From the NCBI GenBank assembly GCA_038030265.1, contig CM075938.1:15105009-15169008 (forward strand): a stretch of DNA of 64,000 bases, in the 5' to 3' direction. Each line of letters starts with the position of its first letter. Position 1 is the stretch's first letter. The DNA is from Corythucha ciliata (Eukaryota > Arthropoda > Insecta > Hemiptera > Tingidae). Of this stretch, positions 11,516 to 23,059 are shown piece after piece. The notes beneath the pieces are model-generated. The model saw nothing but the letters and a program-made list of their open reading frames with translations. It was not told where the DNA came from and did not search any database. Both the position numbers and the translations under genes were made by a program.

Positions 11516-13898
11516 GCGCCCTGAGCTTGGTGATATGAATGATCCCCTCTTTACTGTGGAATTTATTATATGAATTATTGTCATTATTGTTTCTTATTGA
11601 AGTACTCCCGGGGATCTCGCATTTTCAAGCATTTCGGCCAGCATCGATAGAAATTTGAAGCCCACTTTCTTACTATTCAATAATCATGATCTTTTTTCGT
11701 ATAGTAAGCAGCAGTCTATTGTTTGATGAGGAGTGGGGGGGGGGTGTCAGCGCTTCCATCAAAAATCGTTCTGAATAAATTAAAAACACTTTATTCAGAC
11801 GTTACAAATAAACCTTTGCCCCCCTTTCACCGATTCTGCCAATTTCCCCACCCCACTACCACAGCCCCCTGTCTACCATCAGTAACGGTTATTATAACGT
11901 CCGATGGATCAGGGGTTGAAAAGGGTGGAAGGGGGGTAGCCGCCGAGGAATTAGTCGAATCTCGTTACAGAGGAAACGTATTGTGCATGAATAACAATTT
12001 CGGAAGAACAAAGGAAACAGGATTCGCTATTAAGTTATATACTATGATGGTGGGGGAGGGGGTTTAAGGTTTCTGTGGGGCAAGGATGAAAGTGAGGAAT
12101 GAAGTTGGGTGGTTGGTTGCAGGGGGGAGAAGAATTAGAATGAAGCAGTCCTCACGAATAGCTTCGAATAGCATGTTATTAATTATTCAAGAAGGACTCC
12201 ACCAAAGCCCTTGATCAATAAGTAATTCAAAAGGAAACGGGTGAAGGGGCCTTCTTTTCTTTTTTTTTCTAATTAATCGAATTTTACTCTTCGAATGGAA
12301 ACAGTTGAAAAGAGAAAAATGAACGTCGAATTAACTTCTGCTGTGTGGCGTAAAAGTTTTTCTTTCTCTCTCTCTATTCCACTGTTCATCTCAAGTTTTA
12401 AATAAGAATCGTTAGATTCCGACTCTTCGACAGTTCCTGATAATTTGTTGGAAGTACCGTTAAAAGTCGACGTCTAAACGAAAGAAAGAAAAATTCGTTA
12501 GAGCAGTGATTAAGGAAAAATCTGAACAAATATTGTTTCTCAGTTATTCTTGGGGGTTTGGTTTTCATATGGGTTGAGAAAGGATCTCCCAAGTCTGTTC
12601 TTACAAACTTCACTGAATGTTTTCTTTGAAATGAAATACATTTTTCCCCCTACTTTTTCACCCCGAGTCCCTTTCTTCAAATATTTTCTTTCATCTTTTA
12701 CAAGTTGGACGGTTTTTGACGAGCCTTGTTATTTTGACAAGAGGAGAACCCCCGCCGGCTTTGAGGAATTAAGACTTTTGTTATTTAATTTGAAACAGAG
12801 CTCAGGGTTGGAACGTCTTTTTTTTTCTGGGTCCTTCCTTTTTCTTTTGAAATCCCACTCATCATCCCCTTTAGTATTACGTGGTGAATCAACCTGGCAC
12901 GTAAGACAAACTAACATAGCAAAAATAATTAACTTTGGCTGTTAGCAACTTGTGTGCTTGAAACTTCCAAATCTAATTCCCCCCCCCCCTACCGGTCCAT
13001 TTCAACGTCTGAGGGAGCTCCACATTTTCGAACACTTCTCATTCCTGTAGCAAAGAGAGGAAAAAAAGGGAAGACGAAATGACTTTAGGATTTCACGTGA
13101 CGCGTAAAGGTTTCCAACTATGAAAACCTTGTTTAAAAAAAAAAAAAATGAAACAATTTAATTTTTTTCTCTCTCCCTCATCACACAACACGCCCCCAAG
13201 CCATTCAAATCCCCCCCCCCCCTTCACAAGCCAACTCACGTTGCCCAGTTTTAAAACCATTTTCCTACCCATCTCTTTTGTCCTTAGTTAATTGGAAAAC
13301 TTCACTCGCGACGCGTACAAGAATGGGGTGACGTTTTAAACAAGGGGAAAGATAAAGTAAAACGAAATTTATTTTCTTCCTAAAATCTCAGGACGCGCTG
13401 AGAAAGAGAAAATGATTTATTTGCTCGTCGAATCTCGGAGACAAAGCCCTTCCGCTCTCTCAAAGTGTTTATATTGTGAAACAAATCAAACTCTTGGGCC
13501 TGCTTTTTGAAAGAAAATTAGTTATTAAAATTTAAATGTTATTAAACAATGTTCATTGTAAATAATAATTAAGATAATTTCCTTGTTTTCCGACAATTTA
13601 ACTAGATTTACCTGCGTTGGAAAAATTAAATTCCCGTAAACACGGGTGTTTACGAAACCTCACAGCTATAAAAAATAGATATTTCATACAAAATTTAATT
13701 AATGTTTTTATACGACATTCAGATAATCAGATTATAAACGAACAAAAAGGTGGGAGGAGAAGAATTCTCAGTCCTAGTGGGAGAAGTCGATCCCCCTATT
13801 TCTACTAGGTTGATCCTTTCACGGTTACTCATGGCCAACTTTGGAAAGGGGGGGGAGGGGTGAATTGTGGGATAGCTAATTTTCTCTCTTCTCAACAG

Positions 13899-14006
13899 AC
13901 CGCCGACGCCACCACCACCGGTACCCAGGGTTTTAAGCTGGGAATTAGTCCTCTCACACAGCGACTCTCGATGCGCTTTTCCACTTCGAGAATGGGAAAG
14001 AACGAG
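13899..14006 (+). CDS. Candidate internal exon of an unidentified gene
   Basis: A possible CTAAT branch point, a pyrimidine tract and CAG (TTTTCTCTCTTCTCAACAG, ending at 13,898) precede a 108-nt block. The block is open in one frame for exactly 36 codons and is followed by GTGGGG. The translation begins TADATTTGTQGFKLG and ends STSRMGKNE. Composition and third positions are GC-richer than the flanks. Flanking phases are compatible with a phase 0-0 exon. I do not recognise the protein. The donor is weak (GAG/GTGGGG), no neighbouring exons were found, and chance remains possible. Confidence 0.3.
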
Positions 14007-14683
14007 GTGGGGTTTTGGTGGTGGAGGGAAATGGGTATTAAAGTCTAAGCCACAAATCTCATGATAAAGGAATAGAGCTTGGTCCCCCCCCCCACCGCTC
14101 TTTAGTGATCCTTCCCACCTAGTTTTAAAAGAGTAAATGAAATAATAGAGGTTTTTTAAGAAGACAACTCACAATATTATCCTCAAATAAATCTAACATG
14201 AATAAACGAAAAGCGCCCAGGCTAGCCAATTCAGCTAGAATATTCATTTCTAGCCCACTCCCATTAACACTATCGTGTAATTAACTTCAGATGGCGGGGT
14301 CATTATCTCGCTGTTGGTGGTGCTACAGGCAAAGGAGAGGGGGGGGGTGTTAAATTCATTTAGGACGTGGTGGTTTACTATTCCTTATCAGGACTATCCT
14401 CTCTCCTTTCATCATCCCTCCTAAAAGGGTGTAATCTCGATTTAAACCGTCCTCAGTTCATATTATTCATAATAATTTTACTTAAACAACGTTAGTGCGT
14501 TGCGGGCGATGCGACGGGTGGAAGAAATTCAAGTCAAGAGTGTGTTGTTTTTTTAATAAAGGGCCCCAAAACCTTCAGTATAGGTGCTTTTAATGCGTGA
14601 TAGTGACTACCATTAAACTGATACAATGTACTCCAAAAGGGTAAGAGAAAATGTGCTAAGCGAAGTAAAAAAAAAAAAAAGAT

Positions 14684-14935
14684 AAGTTGAGTTCAGAAGA
14701 CGCTTTTCTACGGACAATTATGGGATTACTTCCCTCCTCACCGAGTCACCGCACCACCTTAGTCACAACTGTGAATTCGAGGGAGTGGGGAGGCTGAAAA
14801 TAAATAAATTAATCTTTAAATTGAATACTTACTATTCATTACTTGTTTTGAGTTCCGAGAAAAATTGCTTCCTAGGTGGAATTTGAACCCACGACCTCCT
14901 AGTTTCGCGGCAGGTGCTCTAACCAACTGCGGTGA
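14684..14935 (-). mobile_element. tRNA-headed SINE, minus copy of a fold-back pair
   Basis: On the minus strand it has an A box (GTTGGTTAGAGCACC), a CGCGAAA anticodon loop, a B box (GGGTTCAAATTCC) and a body ending GTCCGTAGAAAAGCGTCTTC. It is the inverted counterpart of the plus copy at 15,091-15,379. The 5' part of the tRNA unit is replaced by SINE-body-like sequence. An A14 run (14,667-14,680) adjoins it, which reads as a Pol III-type T run on the minus strand. Confidence 0.7.
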
Positions 14936-14937
14936 GG

Positions 14938-15008
14938 ATTGTCCGTAGAAAAGGGTCTTCTAAACTCAAATTAATTCACTAATTGCCGGACATATAAAGG
15001 AAATGTGA
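14938..15008 (+). mobile_element. SINE 3'-tail fragment
   Basis: ATTGTCCGTAGAAAAGGGTC through CATATAAAGGAAATGTG is a direct copy of the tail of the plus SINE at 15,308-15,379, with few differences. It lies directly against the head of the minus SINE. The locus therefore has three pieces produced by nested insertion or rearrangement. Confidence 0.7.
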
Positions 15009-15090
15009 CGTATGCCGTGCACTGACCCGATAGGTGCAGTTTGATTTCCAGGAGGGGATTTCTCCTGGGTGGATTCGCTCTTTGCGTGGA

Positions 15091-15379
15091 CTCCCGGGAG
15101 AGCTCAGTTGGTTAGAGTACCTGGCGTGAAACTAGGAGGTCGTGGGTTCGAATCCCACTTGGGGAGCAATTTTTTCTCGGAACTCAAAACAAGTGAAGAA
15201 TAGTAAGTATTTAATTTATAGATTAATTTCTTTATTTTCAGCCTCCCCACGCCCTTCAATTCACAGTTGTGACTATGGTGGTACGGCGAGGAGGGGAGTT
15301 ATCCCATAATTGTCCGTAGAAAAGTCTTCTAAACTCAATTAATTCACCAATTGCCGGACATATAAAGGAAATGTGAAAA
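15091..15379 (+). mobile_element. tRNA-headed SINE, plus copy
   Basis: A 76-nt tRNA-like head (15,091-15,166) folds as a near-complete cloverleaf. CTCCC pairs with GGGAG in the acceptor, the D arm contains GCTC...GAGT, the anticodon stem is CCTGG/CTAGG, and the T arm is GTGGGTTCGAATCCCAC. Position 33 is G instead of the universal U (loop CGTGAAA, nominal anticodon TGA), so it is unlikely to be a working tRNA. A body of about 210 bp follows, ending in CATATAAAGGAAATGTG. Confidence 0.75.
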
Positions 15380-15559
15380 GAAAAGAGTTTTAAATATTAA
15401 ATTTGCACTTAGTTAACGCTAAAAAAAAACGTGTTTATCAAGATTTTTGGATGTAATTAGAGCCGAAGACGGATTACACATAGAAACTTGAAAGTGCGCA
15501 ATGTCCGTAGTGAGCGCTATTAAACAATGAGGTGGTCTATGGAGGCCACTCTATGGAGG

Positions 15560-16035
15560 CGCTCGTAATGTCAATTTGGCCATTTTTAGAGCGTGAATTT
15601 TTACTGTTTTGCCATTTTTTAGGGCGTATAATAGTCACGTCAAGCCAAAGGCGCGAATGGTCAGTGGCTATTCATTGCACGCGAATGGTTGACTTCGCCC
15701 TTTTTAGGGCAGGAATCATCTGTTTAGGCGTTCAGGTGTCGCGAATAGTCAATTCAGCCGTTTTTGGGACGCGAATATGGTCCGTCAAGTCAAAGGCGTG
15801 TACAGTCAGTATTGGTCATTTTTGGCGCGTGAGTGGGGTTGATTTAGGCAGTTTCCTGGCTGCAAGAATCGTCAGGTTAGTCATTTTTGGGCACTCAAAG
15901 TCCGTGTGGCTATTTTTAGAGCGGGAATTTCCGGTTTCGCAATTTTTTAGGGTGCAAATGTAGTCGCTAATCGTCAGTTTTGCCACTTTGGGGCGTGATT
16001 ACACTCAGTTTAGCCATTTATATGGTCATAGTTTG
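15560..16035 (+). repeat. Minisatellite family B, array 2
   Basis: Units of about 30 bp match family B (GCCATTTTTAGGGCG, GCGAATGGTCAGT). The array is collinear with 24,735-25,205: the landmarks GTCAAGCCAAAGGCGCG, GGCAGGAATCATCT, GGGCACT...AAGTCC and GCCACTTTGGGGCGTGATTA appear in the same order. A 143-codon frame (15,532-15,963) is held open by the period and is not a gene. Confidence 0.85.
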
Positions 16036-16039
16036 GTAT

Positions 16040-17045
16040 AGTTGTAGTTTGGCTGTTTCGTTGGGGACGAAATGTTGTCAAAAACGACGATTTTGACCCT
16101 TATTCCCAGTGTGCGTCTATTTCCTATCTTTCGTATTAAGATAATATAGTGTTCTGGAAGCTCGGCTTCCGTCAAAAATTGTTTCGTCGACAAGTCCCTG
16201 AAAATTCTATTCTCCTGGCCGTTGGAGACGAAACCTGTCAAAAACGATGATTTTGCCCCTTTTTCTCAGTGTGGTTTCGTATTAGGATAGTATAATGTTT
16301 TAGGAGCTCTGCTTCCGTCAAAATATGGTTCGTCCACGAGCTCTTCGTCGTGACAAAATCACAACACAAACACAGACAAAATCTGGTCAAAAACGACGAT
16401 TTTGCTTTTTTCTCAGTGTAATGTTGCTATTATTTATATCTTTCATATTAAGGCGGCTCCACACATGCGGTATTAGCCGAGCACTGAGCAGATGCTCGTC
16501 AATTTCCTAGTGGTGTGGAGGGGTGCTCGGTACTTGGCGAATGCCGAATACTCGTGCTCGGGGTTGCTCCGGCCAGTGTCGGTTTTTTGCCTACTTCGAA
16601 GGAGACGAATGTAGGAGGCAAGCGATGCGCGGAACGAACTCCGAATGTGTGGATCAATGAGCTCGCCACTCGCCGATTACCTAGACGAGTAGCTCGGCGA
16701 ATGCCGCATGTGTGGAGCCGCCTTTGGAAGAATTTAGTGCTCAACGAGCTCTGCTTCCGTCAAAAATTGTTTCGTCCACGAGCTAGAATGAAAATTCTAT
16801 TCTCCTCGTCGTTGGGGAGACGAAATATTGTCAAAAACGACGATTTTGCCCCCTTTTTCAAGTTAAATGCGGCGATTTTCAATCTTTGAATATAGTGTTC
16901 TAGGAGCACCGCTTCCGTAAAATGTATTTCGTCCACGAGCTCCATGCGAATTCTATTCTCCTGGTTGGGGAGAAATATTGTCAAAAATGACGTTTTCGAC
17001 GTTTTTCAATCTTTCGTATCAGGAGATAATAAAGTGAGAGGATGT
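16040..17045 (+). repeat. Tandem repeat family G (about 150-170 bp unit)
   Basis: The phrase TTGTCAAAAACGACGATTTT recurs near 16,071, 16,232, 16,381, 16,825 and 16,975. Between copies are conserved pieces: TCTTTCGTATTA, AGTGTTCT, GAGCTCTGCTTCCGTC, TTCGTCCACGAG and ATTCTATTCTCCT. The long third interval is explained by the 273-bp MITE inside it. About four and a half copies are present. No protein is encoded. Confidence 0.85.
16451..16723. mobile_element. PIF/Harbinger-like MITE inside the family G array
   Basis: Terminal inverted repeats start AGGCGGCTCCACACATGCGG. The right arm is the reverse complement with two or so mismatches over at least 31 bp. Flanking trinucleotides are TTA (left) and TTG (right), near the TWA target preferred by PIF/Harbinger. 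The interrupted repeat unit supplies an empty-site comparison: sister copies read TCGTATTAAGATAAT across the insertion point. The element is GC-rich and has no transposase. Confidence 0.85.
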
Positions 17046-17103
17046 TCTTACTGTGATGCCCCTGTTTTCAACCACCTGAACCCGAACTTTCCCGCGGAGA
17101 AAA

Positions 17104-17267
17104 TTATCCTAAAATTTGAAAAGGTGATAATCCTTCGTTATAGGGTTTGGGTGGTGGTTTTTTTGAAGTTTTTACACGTGTGACCTCGCGACTCCAAGGG
17201 TGAGGTCATACTCCAATCCAAGGGAGGGCCCATGGCCCCTGTCGCCCCTTCGTTGGATACGCCACTG
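17104..17267 (+). mobile_element. hAT-like element, right end (copy 1)
   Basis: It ends in TTGGATACGCCACTG, the reverse complement of a CAGTGGCGTATCC hAT-type terminus. It aligns with 25,739-25,868 through TGATAATC, a TTTGGGTGGTGGTTTT-like stretch and the GGCCCCTG-rich end. The next 8 bases are CAACCAAA; I could not find the matching left end. Non-autonomous or truncated. Confidence 0.65.
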
Positions 17268-17760
17268 CAACCAAACGAAAATTTAACAACAAAAAGGCCC
17301 AGCCACAACAAAGCTCTCGCCACAATTTTTGTGGTTGTAACCACAAAAATTCAAACCATAGGAGTGCTCCAATCACAATAGAGATCCAACCACAGAAAAA
17401 TTTGAACCATTACAAGGTCCAACTACAGAGAATCCCAAACTGGAAGAACCAAGACGGTGGCACTCACATAATAAATGCGCACAAAAATGCGCGACCACCA
17501 TAAAACTTCAACCATGAAAACCCCCAGCCATAAAAAGCTCCAACCACAGCAAACTTCCAACCACAGCAGAGCTCCAACCACAGTACTGGTGGAAAAAATG
17601 AAATATTCCACTGCAAAACAGAAAAAATCCTACCCCAAAAAGTATTTCCCAACAACGAAAAATCTCCAACCTCCCCCCCCCCCCCAAATTGGCCCTCCAA
17701 GCACGAAAATCTTCTGCAACCTCTTAGATGGCCCTAGCCAATCCCAAAAAACTTACTGAC
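17268..17760 (-). repeat. Minisatellite family F, array 2 (minus orientation)
   Basis: On the plus strand the units read CTCCAACCACAGCAAA, the complement of family F. Five exact AACCACA copies are visible, fewer than in arrays 1 and 3, because the units are more diverged. A C13 run (17,673-17,685) lies inside. It abuts the hAT-like right end at 17,267. Confidence 0.8.
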
Positions 17761-18511
17761 AGTTCGGTCACAGAACTTAAAATAATACGCCTCAGCAGGT
17801 GGATCATTCGGCGAAAAAACTAGTAACTAAGCCGACTAAGCCAAGAGGCTTTGAACCCACTCGGCATTCCGGTCCTTTTTATTTATGTGTAAAATTTGTG
17901 GAATTGTGCTGGCCCCACCGTAACGCATTTGGGCGAGAGCGCGTGCGCCTCCTTAAAAAGTAAGCAAAAATTATCGTTTCGCGATGACATGGGCTTGGGC
18001 CGATTTTCTCGACTCCACAGCGGGCCAGCAAAAAAGGTGTGAATAAAGAGAGGTGAAAGAGGTGCACTGGGAGCAAGCGTCATTCTGGGTCTGATAATTC
18101 AAATGGAGCAAAGTGGGATCATTTGGATCGGTTTCGTATCCGCGATACGTTTCGGGCATCGGAGCTCCGGGTCAAGGAAATGTTATAGGTCCAAGGGTTT
18201 TAATAATGCTGTCAATTTAGCCTCAGAATATGACTGTGCAAAACAAACAAATCCATTTAAAAAAAAGCTAAGATAAGAATGTGACTATCAACCACTGAAA
18301 GGACCAGTTGGTGAAAACAGTCAATTTCACTCCTGGAACTGGCTACTCGGGCTATTAAACTGTCAATGTTTCATCAAAAACCATGGGATTTGGTTCTGCA
18401 CCAAACCACGAGACTACGGAGCAACTTTCGGGTCTCCTTTCCAGATGGTTTTGCCCATTATGAGAAAACAAAAACGATTTTTGGACGTCCTTGAGTGACA
18501 CTCGTTATAAA

Positions 18512-18727
18512 TTACGCTTTTCTTCTGTTTCAGGTAAGCAACTCTTCTATAACGACCTGTGAATTTCATCGGAGGTAAGACACTTTTTGTGTGTGTGGCA
18601 CACTATTGGAAATCAATAGCTGTATCGAATTTTGAACGGGCTACTGTGGTTAGAAACCGTTGAAAATTGACGTGGTTAGTTAGCTAGTAAAAGCGAAGAG
18701 GAATAAAGAGAGGGTTATCACGTAGCC
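18512..18727 (+). repeat. Dispersed repeat H, copy 1
   Basis: This aligns with 49,885-50,053 along its length. Shared landmarks in order are TTACGCTTTTCTT, GTTTCAGGTA, TCGGAG, GGAAATC, TGTAT-GAATTTT, TTAGTTA, AGTAAAAGC, GAGGAAT and GAAGAGA. Terminal inverted repeats or tails are not obvious, so its class is unknown. Confidence 0.7.
18515..18580 (+). promoter_or_regulatory. Recursive-splice-like cassette, copy 1
   Basis: The tract CGCTTTTCTTCTGTTTCAG ends at 18,533 and is followed at once by GTAAGC, so a 3' splice site and a regenerated 5' splice site abut. A second donor, GGAG/GTAAGA, lies 41 nt downstream (GT at 18,575). This is the layout of recursive-splicing sites and RS exons known from long introns in flies and vertebrates. 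Whether the region is transcribed on this strand is unknown. Confidence 0.4.
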
Positions 18728-21700
18728 ACGGAAGAAACTCCCGGTGGGTTTAATGGTGGGGGGGGAGGGGACCTATGTCTATAAGAAAAGGCGTCGCAGT
18801 TCAAAGAGGAGAAAAAAAAAAAAAAAAAACAGGAAAAGGGTTGCGCCGGTTGCGTGAAATCCCCAGAGGAGAGAGAGCTCGTGTGTGTGTTGCGAGGAGG
18901 GTCCCCGAGCTAATTGTTGAATCTTTTTGCCAGGGCTCTCTATTCGGTGCAATAGTGAGTGTGGGTGGAGGGGTGAAAAGCAATGAGGATGAACGGGAGT
19001 GGTTGGTAAGATGAACCAAGGATGGTGGTCGGGGTGGAGGTGGGGTGCTTGGAAAATTGCCTTCACCCACTCCCATCCTATGGAACGTCCTTTGATCTTT
19101 TAGCTTGGAAAGCTTCTTGTTACGAGGGTATGCGTGTGGGAGGAGTGAAACTGAAGTTTCCACAGTTGATGGTGGGAGGGTTGGAAGGGCTCTGTGGTCG
19201 ACTGTAAATTCTTATTGAAAATCTCATTACCCTAATACACTAGTGGAGGGTTTCGGGTACATGAGACTCACATATTTTATATTCCAGGACTGTGACGAAG
19301 AAGTGGGGTGCCTCATCCAACTTTTCTCCATACTCTGGTTATAGGGTGGCCTCCAGTTGATATTAATCTCCTTACTATTTAATCCCTGGAAGGGAGAACT
19401 GTGAAAGAACAAGGAGCGTAGAAGACGAACGCCTTCCTATGACCCTTCCCTTCCTTCTGTTCAGAAACAGCCTTTTAACTTCCTTTTAAAGTTGAACCTA
19501 CGCCCCTGCAAGTAAATAACATTCCAAGCATGCTTCGCTTATTGATCTCATCCCTTTTGTGCCTTTCCTCCTCTCTACATTTTTAGGTAACGTTTTTTTT
19601 TGTTGAAAAGAAAGAAAAAAAGCGCAGTGCACCAAACAGCCGAGAGAGAGAGAGAGTGAGAGAATAACTCAAAAATTAAATTTTAAGCGCACCCAGAAAT
19701 CTAATCTGTTGAGTGCTGATGCGAGGCCGATTCTTCCATAGTTTAATCATATTTACGATTCCCATTACATTATTTTACAATAGAGAAGTTCCGTAAAGTT
19801 CCGCAGAGCCCCCCCCCCAACCCAAAATCCACTCCTTCTTTCGCACACACCACGCTCTTTATCTCGCTCCATTCTCCTATCTCCCAAATGGACTGAAACG
19901 TGATCTGAATTTGATCCCCAGTAACCCCCTCCCCCTCCCGCTAACCCACCAACAACGTACAACCACCACCACACCCGTCATTGTTGTCAGCTAAACAGGC
20001 AGACAATGCTCTGCATTATTGACTCTGACTCGCTCTCTGGGCTGAGTAATTGAGGGAAATACACACAAAAAAAAAGTTGTAAGCAAATATTTTGTCTTCC
20101 TATAATGTTTATAGCTTGAGCGTTTAACTTTCATGTTTCTGTATAGAAGGCGAAGGAGAGGCACCACGATTTTTTATTTTATTTGGTACTTAAAACCTTG
20201 TGTACAGCCATAGCTCCAGTGGGTTTAATGGGGTGGAGGGCCCCTCATGGGTTCAACTCATAATTAAGTGAAGCAATAGCCTGGAGCTTCGTGTGTGCTC
20301 AAAAACGCATTAAAAAAAAAGTTCCTTTTGTCGGAAAACTACTGGATAACTACTTGAAGTAGAAAACAACGTGTTTAATGCTCATGTTCATGTTAGAGTT
20401 GGTCGGGCTATACGAGTGGTTTTTAAGCGTGCGAGAGGAAAAATATTCTCTGGTTGACCCCCCCCCCCCATCCTCACACACCATTTTTACCGCTAAAAAC
20501 GTATAGGATTGTAATAACTATGCACGCTCCACTCCGAGAAGCCTAAACAGTGTGCCATCTGAACGGAAATCTGTACAGCTACCTACTTCCTGTGTTCGGG
20601 GGTCTTCCCCTGCTGAAAGTATGACGTTCCCCGTGATATTAATTTTTAAATAGAAAATCAAAGTTACTTAATATCAATTTACGATCATTAGACCCGATTT
20701 CTTTAGAGACCACTGTATCGTATTTCTTAAACTGTGCGGGGAGCATCCTGTTTTTTTTTTTCTACACCAAAACGATATAATTTAATGCCTAATTTCCTTA
20801 GGCAGTTTAAAATATCCGAACGAGCTATTTTCATGGTTCATTAGTTCTTGTTTGAGGCCTGAAGAAATCGAACCAATTTGAGGGCTTTCTACAAACACGA
20901 ATGAAGCTTTTTATTTATTTCCTGAATTAATTTGGCTATTTATTGTGTTTTTTCCCCCCAGTCTTCCCTTCTTCGTTCACTCTTTCGTTTCTAATTTGAA
21001 AGCCGATGAGGAAAAAATCCGACTACCGGAAAAAATTGTGTTTGCTGTAACCATCGATCCGCCCTACTATCTTTTTTTGACAGCCCCCCCCCCCCCCACA
21101 ACCACTACTACCAGCACGGAGCTCTTAGCAAGAACTTAAATCCCTCCATGTTTCCCTTTGATCCTTTCTTTTAAGGCTCATTACTTTTTCATTGACCAAC
21201 CCGTCTCACTCTTACGATCTATTCACCCCCACTCCCTTTACGTCTACTTTGCATATCATAAATAAAATAAAATGAATCTGAGAGTCATATTTGACAGCTT
21301 AAATCGATCCCCTCCCCACTCCCTCGTCATCATTCGAAAGGGCCACCGTTCCCGTCAGAACCGCTCAACGAGCACAGCGTTTTTTTTTTTTTTTGTATTA
21401 TTAAAAACTGAAAAAGACGAGATCGTTTCCAACCATTCTTGTTTTTATTCACGCCTTTTCTCTCCGACCGATTTTCTCTGGTGTCCAGTTACGCCTAGGC
21501 TTTTTTTTTCCACCGCTTTAATGAGGCTAAAACCATCCGTGACAGCATGATTTTATGCGCGGCCTAACAATTCTCGAGGTTTAACATTTTCCCGGAGATG
21601 ATTGTATTGTTAATAAAAAAAAAATGACGTGAAAATACGGTTCAGATCGGCCTGAATTATCCCTAAGACCGGTGAACTCGGCGCAGGGAGGATGTTGATA

Positions 21701-23059
21701 ATCTGCATATAATGTGTTATAGGAACTCTCGTGAATTTCTGATGAATGTTTTTGTGTGTTCACCTCAGGATTACAAGCGCTCGCGTTTGTTTGTTTTAAT
21801 TTTGTTTTGTTAAATCTTTAGTTCCGATGGGTGGGGAGGGGGGAGCAAAATATATTATCTTTCGCTTGGTTTACACGGGTCTAAAGAACCACAATTTTCC
21901 CTTCTTCCCGGCCTTGTTACAAAATAAAAACAGTTTCGGTATAATTTTCAAGACGAGGTTTCCAAAAGTTTTGTTTCAGGGATGAGGATGATGCCGAAGG
22001 GCTCGTCCATCAAGTTGCTCAACTCCACCCCCCCCCCGCCGACTAACTAGCACCCTCCAACTGTTCATCTTTTATCCACCAGTGAAAATGTTTTACTTAT
22101 TCGAGGATAAAGGCATAAGGATATATCGCTTACACTGAACTAAACATTTATCTGTTGAAAGTTTCAAAGGTATATAACACTTTTCAGACCCCTCCGGGAC
22201 TCATTTTGTTTACATACTAAAGGTGATGGGATTTTCCCCTTTTCTTGAATCTCCCCCCCCCCGGCTCACCACCATTCGCAGAGCAACTAAGTTGGGCAGG
22301 TGGGCGGGCATCTTTTTAGATAACTACCCCCAGAGACACTGAGTTTGCTCGAGGGCACAGCAACGTGGATGAATTCCAACTATACCACCCCTCCCCTAGT
22401 CTATGTTTTGAGGTTTTTCCTTCAAGATAATCCGCATACACATCGTCTGATTTTTTTTTTTTTTTTTTTTTTTATCTTGTCAAGGTACGAACGTCACGCT
22501 TTTCCTATCCTTTTCTCATTTTGCTTTACAAAATAAACGACCCACCCTCTCTCTCATTTCCATCCAAACGTCTTTCCACTACCTCCCCTCAACGGCTACT
22601 CGCCTTGAAACTTAATTTTCTTCCGTCTCATTTCAAATAATTTGCATAAATGCACCGGGCAGATTAGCTGCGTGATCTCACATAATAATTGAGCTAAATG
22701 AACTTCAAAGGGGGTAAAATGAAGAAAAAGGAGTGTAACAATAGGTGTGATGGAGAAGGGGTTTACAAGGGTGTCCGTGTTTGTTAAGTTCCCCGTGGAA
22801 TGTTATGAATTAGTGTATTTTTTATCATAAATCAAATGCGAGTGAACCACTGCGTGAGCAATTCATTGAAATTGAGATGTCTTGTAAACCACACAGCTTT
22901 ATGATTTATGGAAGGACGTTCAAGGATTTTCTCAAGAATTTCTGGAACTAAATGGCTATCTGGGAGTCTTTGTGAGCTTTCTGAAGCAAAATTCCCAGTT
23001 TCAGGCGTTATTTAAAATTCCCCGGCCTAGATTTGCAGTTATTTGGGGAATAGTGACCT

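Larger units (their letters stand above)
11520..15530. other. Single-copy-like segment 3
   Basis: Mostly non-coding. It contains G10 (11,735-11,744), C11 (12,979-12,989), C12 (13,211-13,222), C10 (14,084-14,093) and G9 (14,339-14,347) runs. It also holds the exon-like block at 13,899 and the SINE fold-back at 14,684-15,379, both listed separately. Frames of 114 and 131 codons (11,723-12,067; 12,550-12,945) run through homopolymers and have no recognisable domain. Confidence 0.55.
17765..22975. other. Single-copy-like non-coding segment 4
   Basis: No supported gene. It contains A18 (18,812-18,829), T23 (22,451-22,473), C12 (20,458-20,469), C14 (21,084-21,097), C10 (22,028-22,037) and C10 (22,253-22,262) runs and GA microsatellites. 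A frame of about 60 codons after a TTTTTTCCCCCCAG acceptor-like site (20,962-21,139) is the only other exon-like spot, and it is weak. The dispersed repeat H at 18,512 is listed separately. Confidence 0.55.

Noticed and set aside
15091..15166. Functional tRNA gene (nominal TGA anticodon)
   Set aside because: Position 33 is G, an attached SINE body is present, and an inverted second copy lies nearby. It is a SINE head.
15532..15963. 143-codon open frame, and a 176-codon frame at 24,679-25,209
   Set aside because: Both lie wholly in collinear family B arrays. A period near 30 bp keeps a frame open. The two homologous regions are not open in the same consistent frame, and no domain is present.
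20962..21139. Exon-like frame after a TTTTTTCCCCCCAG site
   Set aside because: It ends in a Pro/Thr run produced by a C14 run and CCA/ACT repeats, has no donor and no recognised domain.
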